Assembly: GCF_900176305.1 (NCBI RefSeq)
Contig: NZ_FWXH01000002.1
Span: 124,001-188,000, forward strand
Source: Clostridium acidisoli DSM 12555
Lineage (GTDB): Bacteria > Bacillota > Clostridia > Clostridiales > Clostridiaceae
Length of the DNA: 64,000 bases
Reading direction: 5' to 3'
Below, piece by piece: positions 1 to 8,265 of the stretch (within the stretch, counting starts at the first letter, position 1; the number at the start of each line of letters is the position of its first letter). Both the position numbers and the translations under genes were made by a program. Below the pieces are notes generated by a model. That model was not told where the DNA came from, searched no databases, and saw only the letters and a program-made list of their open reading frames with translations.

Positions 1-390
1 GGAAAATCAGATAAAGCAGCTTCCATACCACAGATTAAAAATAGCAAGTTTTACACTTATTCTAAATACAATTTGGTTTTTGGAGTTAAAAGGGACCAAG
101 TTTTTGAAGTGAGATCATTTGACAATAGGTTAAAACAACTGCCTTTTTCAATGGTAAATAAGTTTTTGGGACACCCTGAATATAATGCTGTAATTAATGG
201 TGAAAGAATTATTGGATATACAATAATTGCTGAAAACAATGGCACAAAAGAAAAATATAAGATTAAACTTGAATTTGTGTTTTCGAAACCTGTGAAGGCC
301 ACTAGTGATCCTATATTAAATCATTACTTTGTTTTAGATCCACGTAGTACAGCTGATGATATGGCAAATGATCCTGGAATACAATGGTGA
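1..390 (+). CDS. DUF4309 (YjgB-like) protein, C-terminal part
   Basis: The reading frame is open from base 1, so the gene starts outside the window and only its last 129 codons are visible. The visible part fits the DUF4309/YjgB family: a YSKYNLVFGVKRDQVFEVRS-type stretch, then RLKQL, an IIGYT segment, LEFVFSKP and a C-terminal NHYFVLDP block. Family members are usually secreted or membrane-anchored and of unknown function. The N-terminus that would show a signal peptide is missing. The internal TTG at 73 is not a convincing start because homology-like sequence runs upstream of it. The family call is from recall of its pattern. Confidence 0.7.
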   Translation, partial: GKSDKAASIPQIKNSKFYTYSKYNLVFGVKRDQVFEVRSFDNRLKQLPFSMVNKFLGHPEYNAVINGERIIGYTIIAENNGTKEKYKIKLEFVFSKPVKATSDPILNHYFVLDPRSTADDMANDPGIQW

Positions 391-593
391 AATTTTTGCA
401 TAAAAAACTACACATTATCTTGTTTGCTAAAATTACTTTTTACATTTAAAGCTTCAATTTTTACAAATGAATGTCCAAAAGGATAGTCTATGTAACATTT
501 TTTATTAAACATGGAGAAAGTGTAGAAATAAATTCATTATTATGTATAATTAAAGAATGTTACAAAAATTTTAATTATGAGGGTGAAGATTGA
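391..593. other. Intergenic region before diguanylate cyclase
   Basis: AT-rich spacer. It contains a TATAAT at 545-550 that could be the -10 of the downstream cyclase gene, but there is no good -35. No c-di-GMP riboswitch signature was seen. Confidence 0.4.
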
Positions 594-1760
594 ATGACCA
601 ATAACTTTTTTAGGATTAGTACAACACCAGACGATATAGGCGTAGCTTCAGCACATATACGTGAAGTAAATAACGAAGTAAGAAAAATAAATTATAGACG
701 TTTTTTTATATTTAGTATTGTTGTCACCATTATTGAATTATTATTGATTGTTTTTTATGATATTCCAGCCATAAATAAATACAACGCTGTTTTACATATT
801 TCCATAATGTACTTTGTCTTTCATTTTTTAATTCTTATTACTAGTTTAACCGTATTTTTCATATTAAATAATTATAGAAGAAATGAAAGTAGCAAAGTAC
901 CTTATTTAATTATTGAGGTGTCTATATTATTCTTTATGATATTTATGGCTTGTATAGGTGTACTTGACCAAATTAAAATTGGGCAGATAACTTCATATAT
1001 TTCAGTATTGATGTTATGTGGAGTTTTGGCTTTAATAAAACCTCCAAGGAACTATATAATATATTCAATATCACATATTGTCTTTATATTTGGATGTTTT
1101 TTATTTCAAAAGAATCAAGGAGCTATTATTAGTAATATCATTAATGGTACAATATTATATTTTAGTGTTTTAGTTATGTCAAAATTAACTTATGAAAATC
1201 AAGTTAATATTCTGATAAAAAATATAATATTAGAAGAAAATAATAAAAAACTGGAGTATCTTTCTAATTACGATGGGCTTACTAATTTATTTAACAGAAG
1301 ATATTTTGAAACTTTTATAAAGGAAAATATTACAGAAGAAAAGAAAGATAAAATTATTGCAATAATGGACATTGATTACTTCAAGTCTATTAATGATAGG
1401 TTCGGTCATAAAGCTGGAGATATGATGCTACAAAAAATAGCAATAATAATTTCTGAAAATATACGAGAAATTGATTTGGCAGCAAGATGGGGAGGAGAAG
1501 AATTTATTATATTGTTTTCCAATATATCAATAGAAAATGCAGAAATAATTGTTAACACAATACGAGAAAAAATAGAACAAAATGTAATATCATTTGACAA
1601 CAATTTCATTCAAGTTACAGCGAGTTTTGGGTTAACTAAAGTTATGGGAACCACGGAAGAAGATTTTCAAAATTGCTTTAAGACTGCTGATAAGGCATTA
1701 TATTTAGCTAAGGCAAATGGAAGAAACAGAGTTGAGAGGTGTGGGGTTAAAAGCATATAA
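594..1760 (+). CDS. Membrane-bound diguanylate cyclase (GGDEF)
   Basis: Predicted to make the second messenger cyclic di-GMP from two GTP. The first ~205 residues are hydrophobic and hold about six membrane segments of no recognised sensor family. A GGDEF domain fills about residues 223-385. The active-site motif is GGEEF at residues 300-304, and an RxxD inhibitory site (REID) lies exactly five residues before it, so product feedback is likely. The ATG is preceded by GAGGGTGAAG. At 388 residues it looks complete. It appears monocistronic. Two more GGDEF proteins lie at 20992 and 23473. The signal it senses cannot be told. Confidence 0.9.
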   Translation: MTNNFFRISTTPDDIGVASAHIREVNNEVRKINYRRFFIFSIVVTIIELLLIVFYDIPAINKYNAVLHISIMYFVFHFLILITSLTVFFILNNYRRNESSKVPYLIIEVSILFFMIFMACIGVLDQIKIGQITSYISVLMLCGVLALIKPPRNYIIYSISHIVFIFGCFLFQKNQGAIISNIINGTILYFSVLVMSKLTYENQVNILIKNIILEENNKKLEYLSNYDGLTNLFNRRYFETFIKENITEEKKDKIIAIMDIDYFKSINDRFGHKAGDMMLQKIAIIISENIREIDLAARWGGEEFIILFSNISIENAEIIVNTIREKIEQNVISFDNNFIQVTASFGLTKVMGTTEEDFQNCFKTADKALYLAKANGRNRVERCGVKSI

Positions 1761-1940
1761 TAAAACTATAATTAAAGAAGCATACATTTTGATTTTAAGA
1801 TGTTAATTATCAGACTGGATTTTCGTCATTAAAAGGCATGTTTTTTTGTCGCTGCCTTATAGTACGTGTTCGGTTTTTTTCTAGTGGAAAGGCTTAGCTT
1901 TAAAATAACAACTTGTGTGGATATTTAGAAAAAACATTGA

Positions 1941-1971
1941 TTGACTCAACCCTTAGGGTATGGTTTAAAAT
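1941..1971 (+). promoter_or_regulatory. MerR-type promoter with 19-bp spacer and dyad operator
   Basis: -35 TTGACT at 1941-1946 and -10 TAAAAT at 1966-1971 are separated by 19 bp, two more than optimal, with the dyad ACCCTTAGGGT in the spacer. This is the classical architecture of a promoter untwisted by a MerR activator, and it lies just before a MerR gene. Confidence 0.8.
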
Positions 1972-1991
1972 GAAGATAGAAGGTGAGTACA

Positions 1992-2801
1992 GTGGAAAAT
2001 AAAATAAAAATCAAAGATTTTGTCAAGCTAACTGGGACTACATTAAAAACTGTTATTTATTATCATAAGATTGGATTATTGAAAGAACCAATGCGATCAT
2101 CAGGTGGATATCGTTTATATGGTCCTGAAGAATTAAATCGAATGAGATCAATTAAACGTCTTAAATCATTAGGGTTTAACCTTAAAAATATTAAAGAATT
2201 ACTAGGAGAAAGTAGCAATAAAAGTAGTTTGCGTGATGTTTTAAATTCGTTACGCAGAGAGCTTCAAGTGGAAAAAGAAAATCTAGAAGAGAGGTTAACA
2301 AAGATTGATAATTTATTAAAAACAGAGACAATTTCCTTAGATGAAGATATATTAGGGCAGGCTTCTTTTAAAAAAATTACTGAAACTATAGGAATAGATC
2401 AAACAGAAGTTTATGAACAAAAATGCCCTGAACTCTTTGAACAACAAAAAAAGATTCATAATACTCTTGGAGATTTTGAGTGGGGAGAGAATTACAAAGC
2501 TACGTACGAAGCTTTGGCGCAGTATTTCAAGGATAATCCAGAGAAATATCAAAAATCCTTGGAGTTAGGAGTTCGTCTTAATGAGCTACTTAAACTATCA
2601 CAAGATAATTCAGAAATTGAAATATTGGCTCTGGATTCAGCAAATTTTATTAAAAGTATACCTAAATTAAAGGAGATATTATGTAACAATTCTGGATTAG
2701 GATATCCATTTAAAAGTTTATATAACAAGATGTCAGAAAATGTTCTTTCGCCAGTTGAGATAAAATTTAATCAGCTTCTTCAACAATTTCTTAATGATTA
2801 A
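1992..2801 (+). CDS. MerR family transcriptional regulator
   Basis: The N-terminal ~70 residues form a MerR winged helix-turn-helix: KDFVKLTGTTLKTVIYYHKI, then the GGYRLYGPEEL wing. A coiled-coil dimerisation helix follows at about residues 75-120, then a ~150-residue alpha-helical effector region without a recognised ligand motif or metal-binding cysteine cluster. An upstream in-frame GTG exists at 1983, but AAGGTGAG at 1980-1987 is well spaced only for the GTG at 1992. Its own promoter has the 19-bp MerR spacer. The adjacent methyltransferase-like membrane gene is the likely co-regulated target. Confidence 0.85.
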   Translation: MENKIKIKDFVKLTGTTLKTVIYYHKIGLLKEPMRSSGGYRLYGPEELNRMRSIKRLKSLGFNLKNIKELLGESSNKSSLRDVLNSLRRELQVEKENLEERLTKIDNLLKTETISLDEDILGQASFKKITETIGIDQTEVYEQKCPELFEQQKKIHNTLGDFEWGENYKATYEALAQYFKDNPEKYQKSLELGVRLNELLKLSQDNSEIEILALDSANFIKSIPKLKEILCNNSGLGYPFKSLYNKMSENVLSPVEIKFNQLLQQFLND

Positions 2802-2844
2802 ATATTGTTAAGGAACCAATAACAATAAAGAGGAGATGTTTATT

Positions 2845-3519
2845 GTGAAAAAATACGAAAAAGTATCTATAACTAAAACCGTTTTAATACCAATAATTAT
2901 CATGCTTATTTTAAGTGCAATCTTATTCATTCCTGCTGGATCTTTAAAGTTTTTTGAAGCATGGATTTGGCTTGGTGAATTCTTTTTAATGATGGTATAC
3001 ACCAGTATTTATTTATTCAAAAAAAATCCTGAACTACTGAAGAAAAGAATGGAGTTTAAAGAAAAAGAAAAAATGTCAAAAATTCAATCTCTACTAAATT
3101 TATATATAATAGGTTTCTCTGTACCTGGTATTGATTACCGTAATCATTGGTCTAATGTACCTACATCGTTAGTTATAATATCTAACATTATTGTGTGTAT
3201 AGGTTTAATAATAATAATTTTGGTTTTCAAAGAGAATAGTTATGCTTCAACTACGATAAAAATTGAAAATGGGCAATACGTTATTAGTACTGGAATATAC
3301 TCAATAGTACGTCATCCAATGTATTTGGGAATGCTACTAATTACTCTATTTTCACCGCTTGCACTTGGTTCATTTTGGGCATTGATTCCTTTTGTATTTT
3401 CAGTTCCAGCTACAATACTAAGAATACAAAATGAAGAAAAATTGTTATTTAAAGAATTACTTGGGTATAGAGAGTATTGTTTAAAGGTTAAATACCGTGT
3501 ACTTCCATTTATTTGGTAG
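2845..3519 (+). CDS. Isoprenylcysteine carboxyl methyltransferase (ICMT) family membrane protein
   Basis: Integral membrane protein with about five hydrophobic segments. The C-terminal third carries the ICMT/PEMT hallmark: GIYSIVRHPMYLGMLL, then RIQNEEKLLFKELLGYREY. In characterised relatives these residues bind S-adenosylmethionine at the membrane face; the bacterial substrate is unknown. An in-frame ATG at 2836 abuts the Shine-Dalgarno AGGAG (2831-2835) and cannot use it, so the GTG at 2845 is preferred. It lies 43 bp after the MerR gene with no terminator between them, so the two are probably one transcript. Confidence 0.82.
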   Translation: MKKYEKVSITKTVLIPIIIMLILSAILFIPAGSLKFFEAWIWLGEFFLMMVYTSIYLFKKNPELLKKRMEFKEKEKMSKIQSLLNLYIIGFSVPGIDYRNHWSNVPTSLVIISNIIVCIGLIIIILVFKENSYASTTIKIENGQYVISTGIYSIVRHPMYLGMLLITLFSPLALGSFWALIPFVFSVPATILRIQNEEKLLFKELLGYREYCLKVKYRVLPFIW

Positions 3520-3652
3520 GTATGTAAATATGTTTATTAAAAAATTTGGGTATGTTTTAATACAGTGTTGAAATGTCTAAAAATTAATAGTTTAATGATA
3601 TTATATTCCTAAACAATAAAATTTAATTGTTAACCAGATTAGGGGGTGCATT

Positions 3653-4615
3653 ATGCCAAAAAATGATAATATGCTAGCAATTTTATGGATGCTGAATTCA
3701 GGTACAAAAATAACTGCAAAGCAAATATCCGAAAGGTTAGAAATAAACATACGATCAGTTTATCGTTATATGGATGCACTGTGTGTTAGTGGAGTGCCAA
3801 TAATATCGGAGCCTGGTCATAACGGCGGATATAGTTTGCTTAACAATTTTATCCGAGCACCCCTGTTTTTTGATCTTGAAGAGAAGAAATCACTTTTGCA
3901 TGCTGCTGTTTTTGCAATGGAATCAGGATATCCTTTTATGGAATCACTAAACAGTGCAACATCAAAGTTAAAGATGTTTTCGAATCAAGAACAAGAAAAA
4001 GTTCTCAATCGTCATTTAGTTGGATTTGAAGTAGTGAGCCGTATTTGTGATCCAGCTGTCAAACCTATATTAATGGAACTCGAGCAAGCTGTTGCAAATG
4101 AATGCTCTATGGAAATTAAATACTGTACAGGTTATGAAGGTCATCCCAAGCATAGGGTTGTTGATCCCTATGGGATGCTTTACTGGAACGATAAATGGTA
4201 TGCTATTGCATTTTGCCATCTTAGGAATGAAATTCGTAGTTTTAGGATAGATAGAATAGTAAATATTATAAGCACTAAAAATACGTTTAAGCGTCCTGAA
4301 GCTTTTTCGGCACGTGAATTTTTTACAAAAAACTTATTATCGAATGTGGAAAGCAACGTAGGACTTTGCACTTTAGTAATTGAGGGCAAATCAGAAGCGT
4401 TGAATGACCTTTGTTCACATTGGTTTTTAGGATATCATCTGATAGAACGAACTGAATGCAGAGCTAATTTTTTAATGGATGAAAACTCAATCAATACCTA
4501 TGTTCCTCATATTTTACTTCAATATGGTAAATCAATAAATGTGCTTGAACCAAATAGTTTTAAAGATGCTATGGCAGCAATTCTTAGAGATTTGATGGAC
4601 CATTATCTTCACTGA
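3653..4615 (+). CDS. HTH-WYL transcriptional regulator (YafY family), copy 1
   Basis: DeoR-like helix-turn-helix at about residues 1-60 (AKQISERLEINIRSVYRYMD, then GVPIISEPGHNGGY), followed by a WYL domain at about 140-220 with a KWYAIAFCHLRNEIRSFRID stretch, and a C-terminal WCX-like extension. WYL domains bind small ligands or nucleic acid; the effector here is unknown. ATG follows AGGGGGTGC. The last codons and stop lie inside a perfect 15-bp hairpin, and a DJ-1/PfpI gene follows 100 bp later. The same pairing recurs at 25775-27349, which points to regulation of the DJ-1 gene. Confidence 0.88.
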   Translation: MPKNDNMLAILWMLNSGTKITAKQISERLEINIRSVYRYMDALCVSGVPIISEPGHNGGYSLLNNFIRAPLFFDLEEKKSLLHAAVFAMESGYPFMESLNSATSKLKMFSNQEQEKVLNRHLVGFEVVSRICDPAVKPILMELEQAVANECSMEIKYCTGYEGHPKHRVVDPYGMLYWNDKWYAIAFCHLRNEIRSFRIDRIVNIISTKNTFKRPEAFSAREFFTKNLLSNVESNVGLCTLVIEGKSEALNDLCSHWFLGYHLIERTECRANFLMDENSINTYVPHILLQYGKSINVLEPNSFKDAMAAILRDLMDHYLH

Positions 4616-4638
4616 CTGAATTTGTCAGTGAAGATAAT
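4602..4638 (+). terminator. Perfect 15-bp hairpin spanning the WYL regulator stop codon
   Basis: ATTATCTTCACTGAC (4602-4616) pairs exactly with GTCAGTGAAGATAAT (4624-4638) around a 7-nt loop. No T-run follows, so it is a weak intrinsic terminator at best. It may instead protect the 3' end, attenuate transcription, or act as an operator for the next gene. Confidence 0.55.
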
Positions 4639-4715
4639 ATATAATAGATCGAGATAGAGTTTGAGACCATCCTGTAACAAATAGCAACAATAAAATGAAT
4701 GTGGAGGAATAGAAA

Positions 4716-5342
4716 ATGAAGAATACAGTATATCTTTATGTATTTGATACAATGGCAGACTGGGAAATAGGCTATTTAAGCACTGAAATCAATTCGGGAA
4801 GGTACTACAAAAAGGGATTAATGCCGCTAAAAGTAGTAACTGTAGGAATTACCAAGACTCCTATTACTACAATGGGGGGACTGAAAATATTGCCAGAAAT
4901 TGAACTTAAGGAGTGTAGTGTTAAAGATACTGCTGCTTTAATTCTACCTGGTGGGAATACATGGACAGAAGCAATTCATGCTCCCATTATAAGAATGGCT
5001 GAAAAATATTTAGAGAAAGGTATTGTTGTAGGGGCAATTTGTGGTGCTACAATAGGACTTGCTATGGGTGGAGTATTGAATAAGCGAGCCCATACAAGCA
5101 ATGACTTGGGGTATATTAAAATGGTCTGCCCTAGTTATGATGGAGAGAAGTATTATAAGCAGGAATGTGTAGTAACTGATGGAAGTTTAATTACTGCTTC
5201 TGGAATAGCTCCTCTTGAATTTACTTTGCATATATTGAAAATTCTAGAGTTATTCTTGCCTCAAACATTAGATTCCTGGTACAATCTTTATAAAACTCAA
5301 GATGCAAAATATTTCTTTGAGTTGATGAGCTCGATTCAATAG
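4716..5342 (+). CDS. DJ-1/PfpI family (type 1 glutamine amidotransferase-like) protein, copy 1
   Basis: Flavodoxin-like alpha/beta fold protein of 208 residues. The nucleophile elbow is visible as GAICGATIGLA with Cys109, and the LILPGGNTW strand-loop precedes it. Family members act as proteases, glyoxalases, amidases or stress chaperones, so no reaction can be assigned. Start ATG follows GTGGAGGAA. It sits behind a WYL regulator and a hairpin, and resembles the second DJ-1 protein at 26771 (shared DTMADWE/DGYADWE start, MGG and I.ASG/TANG...LEF blocks), so the two modules look paralogous. Confidence 0.87.
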   Translation: MKNTVYLYVFDTMADWEIGYLSTEINSGRYYKKGLMPLKVVTVGITKTPITTMGGLKILPEIELKECSVKDTAALILPGGNTWTEAIHAPIIRMAEKYLEKGIVVGAICGATIGLAMGGVLNKRAHTSNDLGYIKMVCPSYDGEKYYKQECVVTDGSLITASGIAPLEFTLHILKILELFLPQTLDSWYNLYKTQDAKYFFELMSSIQ

Positions 5343-5636
5343 TAGAAAATTGAGTATATCAAAGTTATTTATACAAATATAAGTCATGGAGTTTATTTAT
5401 TGGAAGAAGTTAATACTACTCTGAAAGCTTATGAACCAAATATATCTATGCTTCTTCAAAGGCTAAAAGAACGCTATAAGGGTACAGCCAACATTTCTCT
5501 TATTCACACCAACAGGAACAAAAAACTACTATAAATCAAGTAATATCAAGAAAATTTCTAGATTTCTAAATCATTAGAGTATAATTTCCTCGTTTTGATG
5601 CCTGCTCCCCACATATCAAAAAATTTAAATTTACTA
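5343..5636. other. Gap with a short unassigned open frame
   Basis: No confident gene. A 44-codon frame from TTG 5400 to stop 5532-5534 has natural-looking codons (LEEVNTTLKAYEPNISMLL) but no ribosome binding site, and may be a gene remnant. I do not recognise it. Confidence 0.3.
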
Positions 5637-5667
5637 TTGACTTAAAGTGCACTTTAAGTGATATTCT
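5637..5667 (+). promoter_or_regulatory. MerR-type promoter with 19-bp spacer and perfect palindrome
   Basis: -35 TTGACT (5637-5642) and -10 TATTCT (5662-5667) are 19 bp apart. CTTAAAGTGCACTTTAAG (5641-5658) is a perfect 18-bp palindrome overlapping the -35. This is a textbook MerR operator placed before the next merR gene. Confidence 0.85.
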
Positions 5668-5711
5668 TTAGTTGTCGACAGGAAAATAAGGTAATAAGAG
5701 GTGGATATTCC

Positions 5712-6092
5712 ATGGAATTTGAGATTAGTGAAGTTGCAAATATAACTAAATTAAAAGCGCATACGCTAAGATATTATGAAAGCATTGGATTAATTAAAGA
5801 TATAAAAAGAGATTCTTCAGGAAAAAGAATTTACAGTGAACAAGATTTGAAATGGCTTGAGGTAATCAACAGACTTAGAGCAACCGGGATGAATATCAAT
5901 AAAATGAAAAAATATGCAAGTTTAAGGCATATGGGTGATGAGACTGTTACTGAGAGAAAAAACATTATGAAGGAGCACTTGACTTCAATTGAAAGAAAAA
6001 TTGAAGAATTGCAGGAGGCTAGAGAATATGTTGCAAAGAAGATTGAAATTTATACTAAAATGGAGGAAAAATTAAATGAAAACAGAAAATAG
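5712..6092 (+). CDS. MerR family transcriptional regulator
   Basis: A 126-residue regulator with an N-terminal MerR winged helix (EISEVANITKLKAHTLRYYE, then RDSSGKRIYSEQDL) and a long C-terminal coiled coil rich in E and K. The region after the coiled coil is too short for a large effector domain. ATG at 5712 is chosen because AGAGGTGG (5697-5704) is correctly spaced; the upstream in-frame ATG at 5658 lies inside the promoter. Its last 17 bases overlap the next gene, so the two are translationally linked, and the downstream CMD-like protein is the obvious target. Confidence 0.87.
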   Translation: MEFEISEVANITKLKAHTLRYYESIGLIKDIKRDSSGKRIYSEQDLKWLEVINRLRATGMNINKMKKYASLRHMGDETVTERKNIMKEHLTSIERKIEELQEAREYVAKKIEIYTKMEEKLNENRK

Positions 6093-6867
6093 GTTAGAAA
6101 GAGGATATAAGAAATTACAGGAAATCGATGGCAGTGCTGGTGAAGAGGTTAAAAACGGTTTAAGTGATATTTCACCAGATCTTGTCAAATACATGATTGA
6201 ATATTCCTTTGGAGATATTTATTCAAGGGATGGACTAGACTTAAAGTCAAAGGAAATAGCTGTTGTTGCTGCATTAACTGCACTTGGAAATGCAGAGCCG
6301 CAGTTAAAGGTTCATATTAATGGAGCATTAAATGTAGGCTGTACAATCAATGATATTAAAGAAATAATAATTCAAATGTCTGGATACTCAGGATTTCCAA
6401 CAACTATTAATGCAATGAATGCACTAAAGGAAGTTCTGAAGAATCGTGAAGCAGATGGAATCAAAGATTTAATAGGAGAAGAAGTAACAAATGAAATAGC
6501 GCCTGAAGATAGATATAAAGTTGGTGAAAATGAACTTTCAGAATTAGACAGCAATCAAGTAGAAATTCTCAAAAATGCATATGATGAATTTTCACCAGAT
6601 CTTGTCAAATTAATAGTTCACAGTTATGCTGATGTTATTGGAAGAAATAATTTAAATAAGAGATATAGACAAATAGCTACAATCGCTGCATTAACGGTTT
6701 TAGGTAATGCTAAACCTCAATTGAAGTTTCACATAAATGCAGGACTTAATGTTGGATTAACTACTGATGAGGTTAAAGAAATCATGATTCTAATGACTGT
6801 ATATGCTGGTTTTCCACCTGCTATAAATGGAACTAATATTTTAAAAGAAGTTGTGAAAGAAAGATAA
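6076..6867 (+). CDS. Carboxymuconolactone decarboxylase-like protein with two CMD domains
   Basis: Two tandem CMD/AhpD-fold repeats fill the 263 residues, at about 40-115 and 175-255. Each carries a PDLVK...SYADV/YSFGDI helix, an IA.(V/I)AALT.LGNA.PQLK block and a final GF helix. Neither repeat has the AhpD CxxC pair, so peroxidase-type redox chemistry is unlikely; related proteins are decarboxylases or of unknown function. The ATG lies inside the end of the merR gene with GGAGG upstream. The two near-identical PDLVK segments suggest internal duplication. The frame stays open for another 33 codons after the stop. Confidence 0.85.
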   Translation: MKTENRLERGYKKLQEIDGSAGEEVKNGLSDISPDLVKYMIEYSFGDIYSRDGLDLKSKEIAVVAALTALGNAEPQLKVHINGALNVGCTINDIKEIIIQMSGYSGFPTTINAMNALKEVLKNREADGIKDLIGEEVTNEIAPEDRYKVGENELSELDSNQVEILKNAYDEFSPDLVKLIVHSYADVIGRNNLNKRYRQIATIAALTVLGNAKPQLKFHINAGLNVGLTTDEVKEIMILMTVYAGFPPAINGTNILKEVVKER

Positions 6868-7251
6868 AGTAAAGATTTTGGTGTAACGGAAGATTCCAAA
6901 TTAAATTTTGATTTATCAACTCCTGGTAAGTATTTTAGTGAACCTAACCCAACAGAACCAAGTTTTGCAGGAACAAGAAGGTAAATTTTTTATTAAGATT
7001 ATCATAAGTCGTTGTAGTGATTTTATTACTGCAACTGGCTTATTTTTTATGTTAGTTAAAGGATTTTTAATAAATATGAAGAATATTAATAAGATTGTAC
7101 TACATATACAGTTAATAAATTACCTGTAGCTAGAGAATAGGGGGAGTTTTTATATGCTTAATCCAATCGTTATTACTGCATAGCAAGGGCTATGTCAGCA
7201 AAGATTATAGTCTTTGCTATTCCTAATCAAAAAAATTTTTAGGAGTGGGAA
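6868..7251. other. Gap with possible gene remnants and a 9-codon ORF
   Basis: The first 99 bases continue in the frame of the upstream gene to a stop at 6967-6969 and encode a natural-looking peptide ending EPNPTEPSFAGTRR. Further on, ATG 7154 to stop 7181-7183 encodes nine residues behind a strong GGGGGAG site. It could be a leader peptide or a remnant. The 73-codon frame at 6908-7129 has low-complexity content and is not supported. Confidence 0.35.
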
Positions 7252-7533
7252 ATGAGCTATAGAACGGCAGTTAAAATATTACCAAATAACTTATTAAAGC
7301 AAATTCAAGAATATGTAGATGGAGAGTGTATTTATATTCCAATAAAGTCAGAAAATAAAAAAGAATGGGGTACTAAAACTACAACTCGTCTTGAACTTGA
7401 TAATAGAAATAAAGAAATTTATGAAGCTTATTTAAAAGGAATTAGTGCAAGGTGTTTAGGAGAAAAATATTTTCTTTCTGTAAAAAGTATACAGAGAATA
7501 ATTAGAGAAGAAAAGAGTACAAGTGAGCCATGA
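7252..7533 (+). CDS. CD3324 family small HTH-like protein
   Basis: A 93-residue protein matching a family common in clostridia (CD3324-like). It has an N-terminal LPNNLLKQIQEYVDGE helix, a YIPIKSENKKEWG segment, and a C-terminal Mor-like helix-turn-helix (GISARCLGEKYFLSVKSIQR). A DNA-binding role is inferred from that helix-turn-helix; targets are unknown. ATG follows TAGGAGTGGG. The last codons form the left arm of an intrinsic terminator, so it is transcribed alone or as the end of an operon. Confidence 0.75.
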   Translation: MSYRTAVKILPNNLLKQIQEYVDGECIYIPIKSENKKEWGTKTTTRLELDNRNKEIYEAYLKGISARCLGEKYFLSVKSIQRIIREEKSTSEP

Positions 7534-7552
7534 GAGTGGCTCATTTTCTTTT
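7524..7552 (+). terminator. Intrinsic terminator after CD3324-family gene
   Basis: TGAGCCA (7524-7530) pairs with TGGCTCA (7537-7543) around a 6-nt loop, followed by TTTTCTTTT. The stop codon of the gene lies in the loop. Confidence 0.85.
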
Positions 7553-7635
7553 AGTAAATGTGTTTAAGGTTTAAGTTTACTGTGGACAGATGTTATTATA
7601 AAGCTGACGAATCGTGAAAGATTGGAGGCGAAGTT

Positions 7636-7686
7636 ATGAAAAGAGTGTGTGATAATCCACCTGTTATCCTTCCTATTAAATTTTAA
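7636..7686 (+). CDS. Putative 16-residue leader peptide upstream of the DUF1062 gene
   Basis: MKRVCDNPPVILPIKF, initiated by ATG 7636 behind a strong GGAGGCG (7624-7630). Its last six codons and stop lie in the left arm and centre of a hairpin that covers the Shine-Dalgarno sequence of the next gene. The arrangement resembles erm- or cat-type translational attenuators, in which ribosome position on the leader opens the hairpin. This reading is inference from layout; no homologue is recognised. Confidence 0.5.
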   Translation: MKRVCDNPPVILPIKF

Positions 7687-7694
7687 TAGGAAGG
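7668..7694 (+). promoter_or_regulatory. 13-bp hairpin sequestering the DUF1062 ribosome binding site
   Basis: CCTTCCTATTAAA (7668-7680) is exactly complementary to TTTAATAGGAAGG (7682-7694) with one unpaired base. The right arm overlaps AGGAAGGAG (7688-7696), the Shine-Dalgarno of ATG 7705. The left arm is translated as the end of the upstream mini-ORF. No T-run follows, so it is not a terminator. Confidence 0.7.
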
Positions 7695-7704
7695 AGTAAA
7701 TTTC

Positions 7705-8265
7705 ATGAAAAAGGTAACATGGGATGTACAGTATACATCTGTGCCACCTGTAATTAAATATTGTAAAAAATGCTCCAAAAAGATGGAGTTTGTATGCTCA
7801 AATAAGTTTAGAGTTAATGCAGAACGTAAATATTTAGATATATGGCTAATATACAAATGCTCTGAGTGCAATACTACTTGGAACATGACTATATATTCTA
7901 GAATAAATCCTTCTAGCATCTCAAAAGCGATGTTAGAAGGATTTCACAGTAATAGTAAAGAACTTGCAGAAAAATATGCTAGGAATATAGATGTAATAGG
8001 CAAAAATGGAGTAGAAGTTGGCATTCCTGACTACAAAATCGTGGGACAAAACATTGATTTTAAAGAGAAAGTAGAGCTTCATATAAATACAATTTGTGCA
8101 AGCAAGATTAAAATAGGTACAATAATACGGCAAAAATTAGAAATTTCTCAAAGTGTTTTTGAAAAGCTGATATCTAATGGGAGTATTAAAGGTCTAAGAG
8201 AAGAAGATTTAAAAAAGAGTAAGCTTGAAAAAGAAAATATATTAATAATTGACATTTGCTTATAA
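7705..8265 (+). CDS. DUF1062 domain-containing protein
   Basis: A 186-residue protein of the DUF1062 family. Two CxxC pairs look like a zinc ribbon: YCKKCSKK (about residues 20-27) and YKCSECNTTW (about 51-60), separated by the conserved KFRVNA...LDIWLIYKC segment. The C-terminal half holds a helix-turn-helix-like region (KIGTIIRQKLEISQSVFEKL). No molecular function is established for the family. Translation probably depends on opening of the hairpin at 7668-7694. The promoter of the downstream marR gene starts inside its last codons. Confidence 0.83.
   Translation: MKKVTWDVQYTSVPPVIKYCKKCSKKMEFVCSNKFRVNAERKYLDIWLIYKCSECNTTWNMTIYSRINPSSISKAMLEGFHSNSKELAEKYARNIDVIGKNGVEVGIPDYKIVGQNIDFKEKVELHINTICASKIKIGTIIRQKLEISQSVFEKLISNGSIKGLREEDLKKSKLEKENILIIDICL

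Noticed and set aside
1761-1940. Riboswitch between the first cyclase and merR
   Set aside because: The region has some G/C-richer stretches, but no conserved c-di-GMP, SAM or other riboswitch core was recognised, and no hairpin with a T-run precedes the merR promoter.
6908-7129. 73-codon frame after the CMD gene
   Set aside because: No ribosome binding site, unnatural composition, and it reads against the better-looking in-frame extension of the upstream gene.
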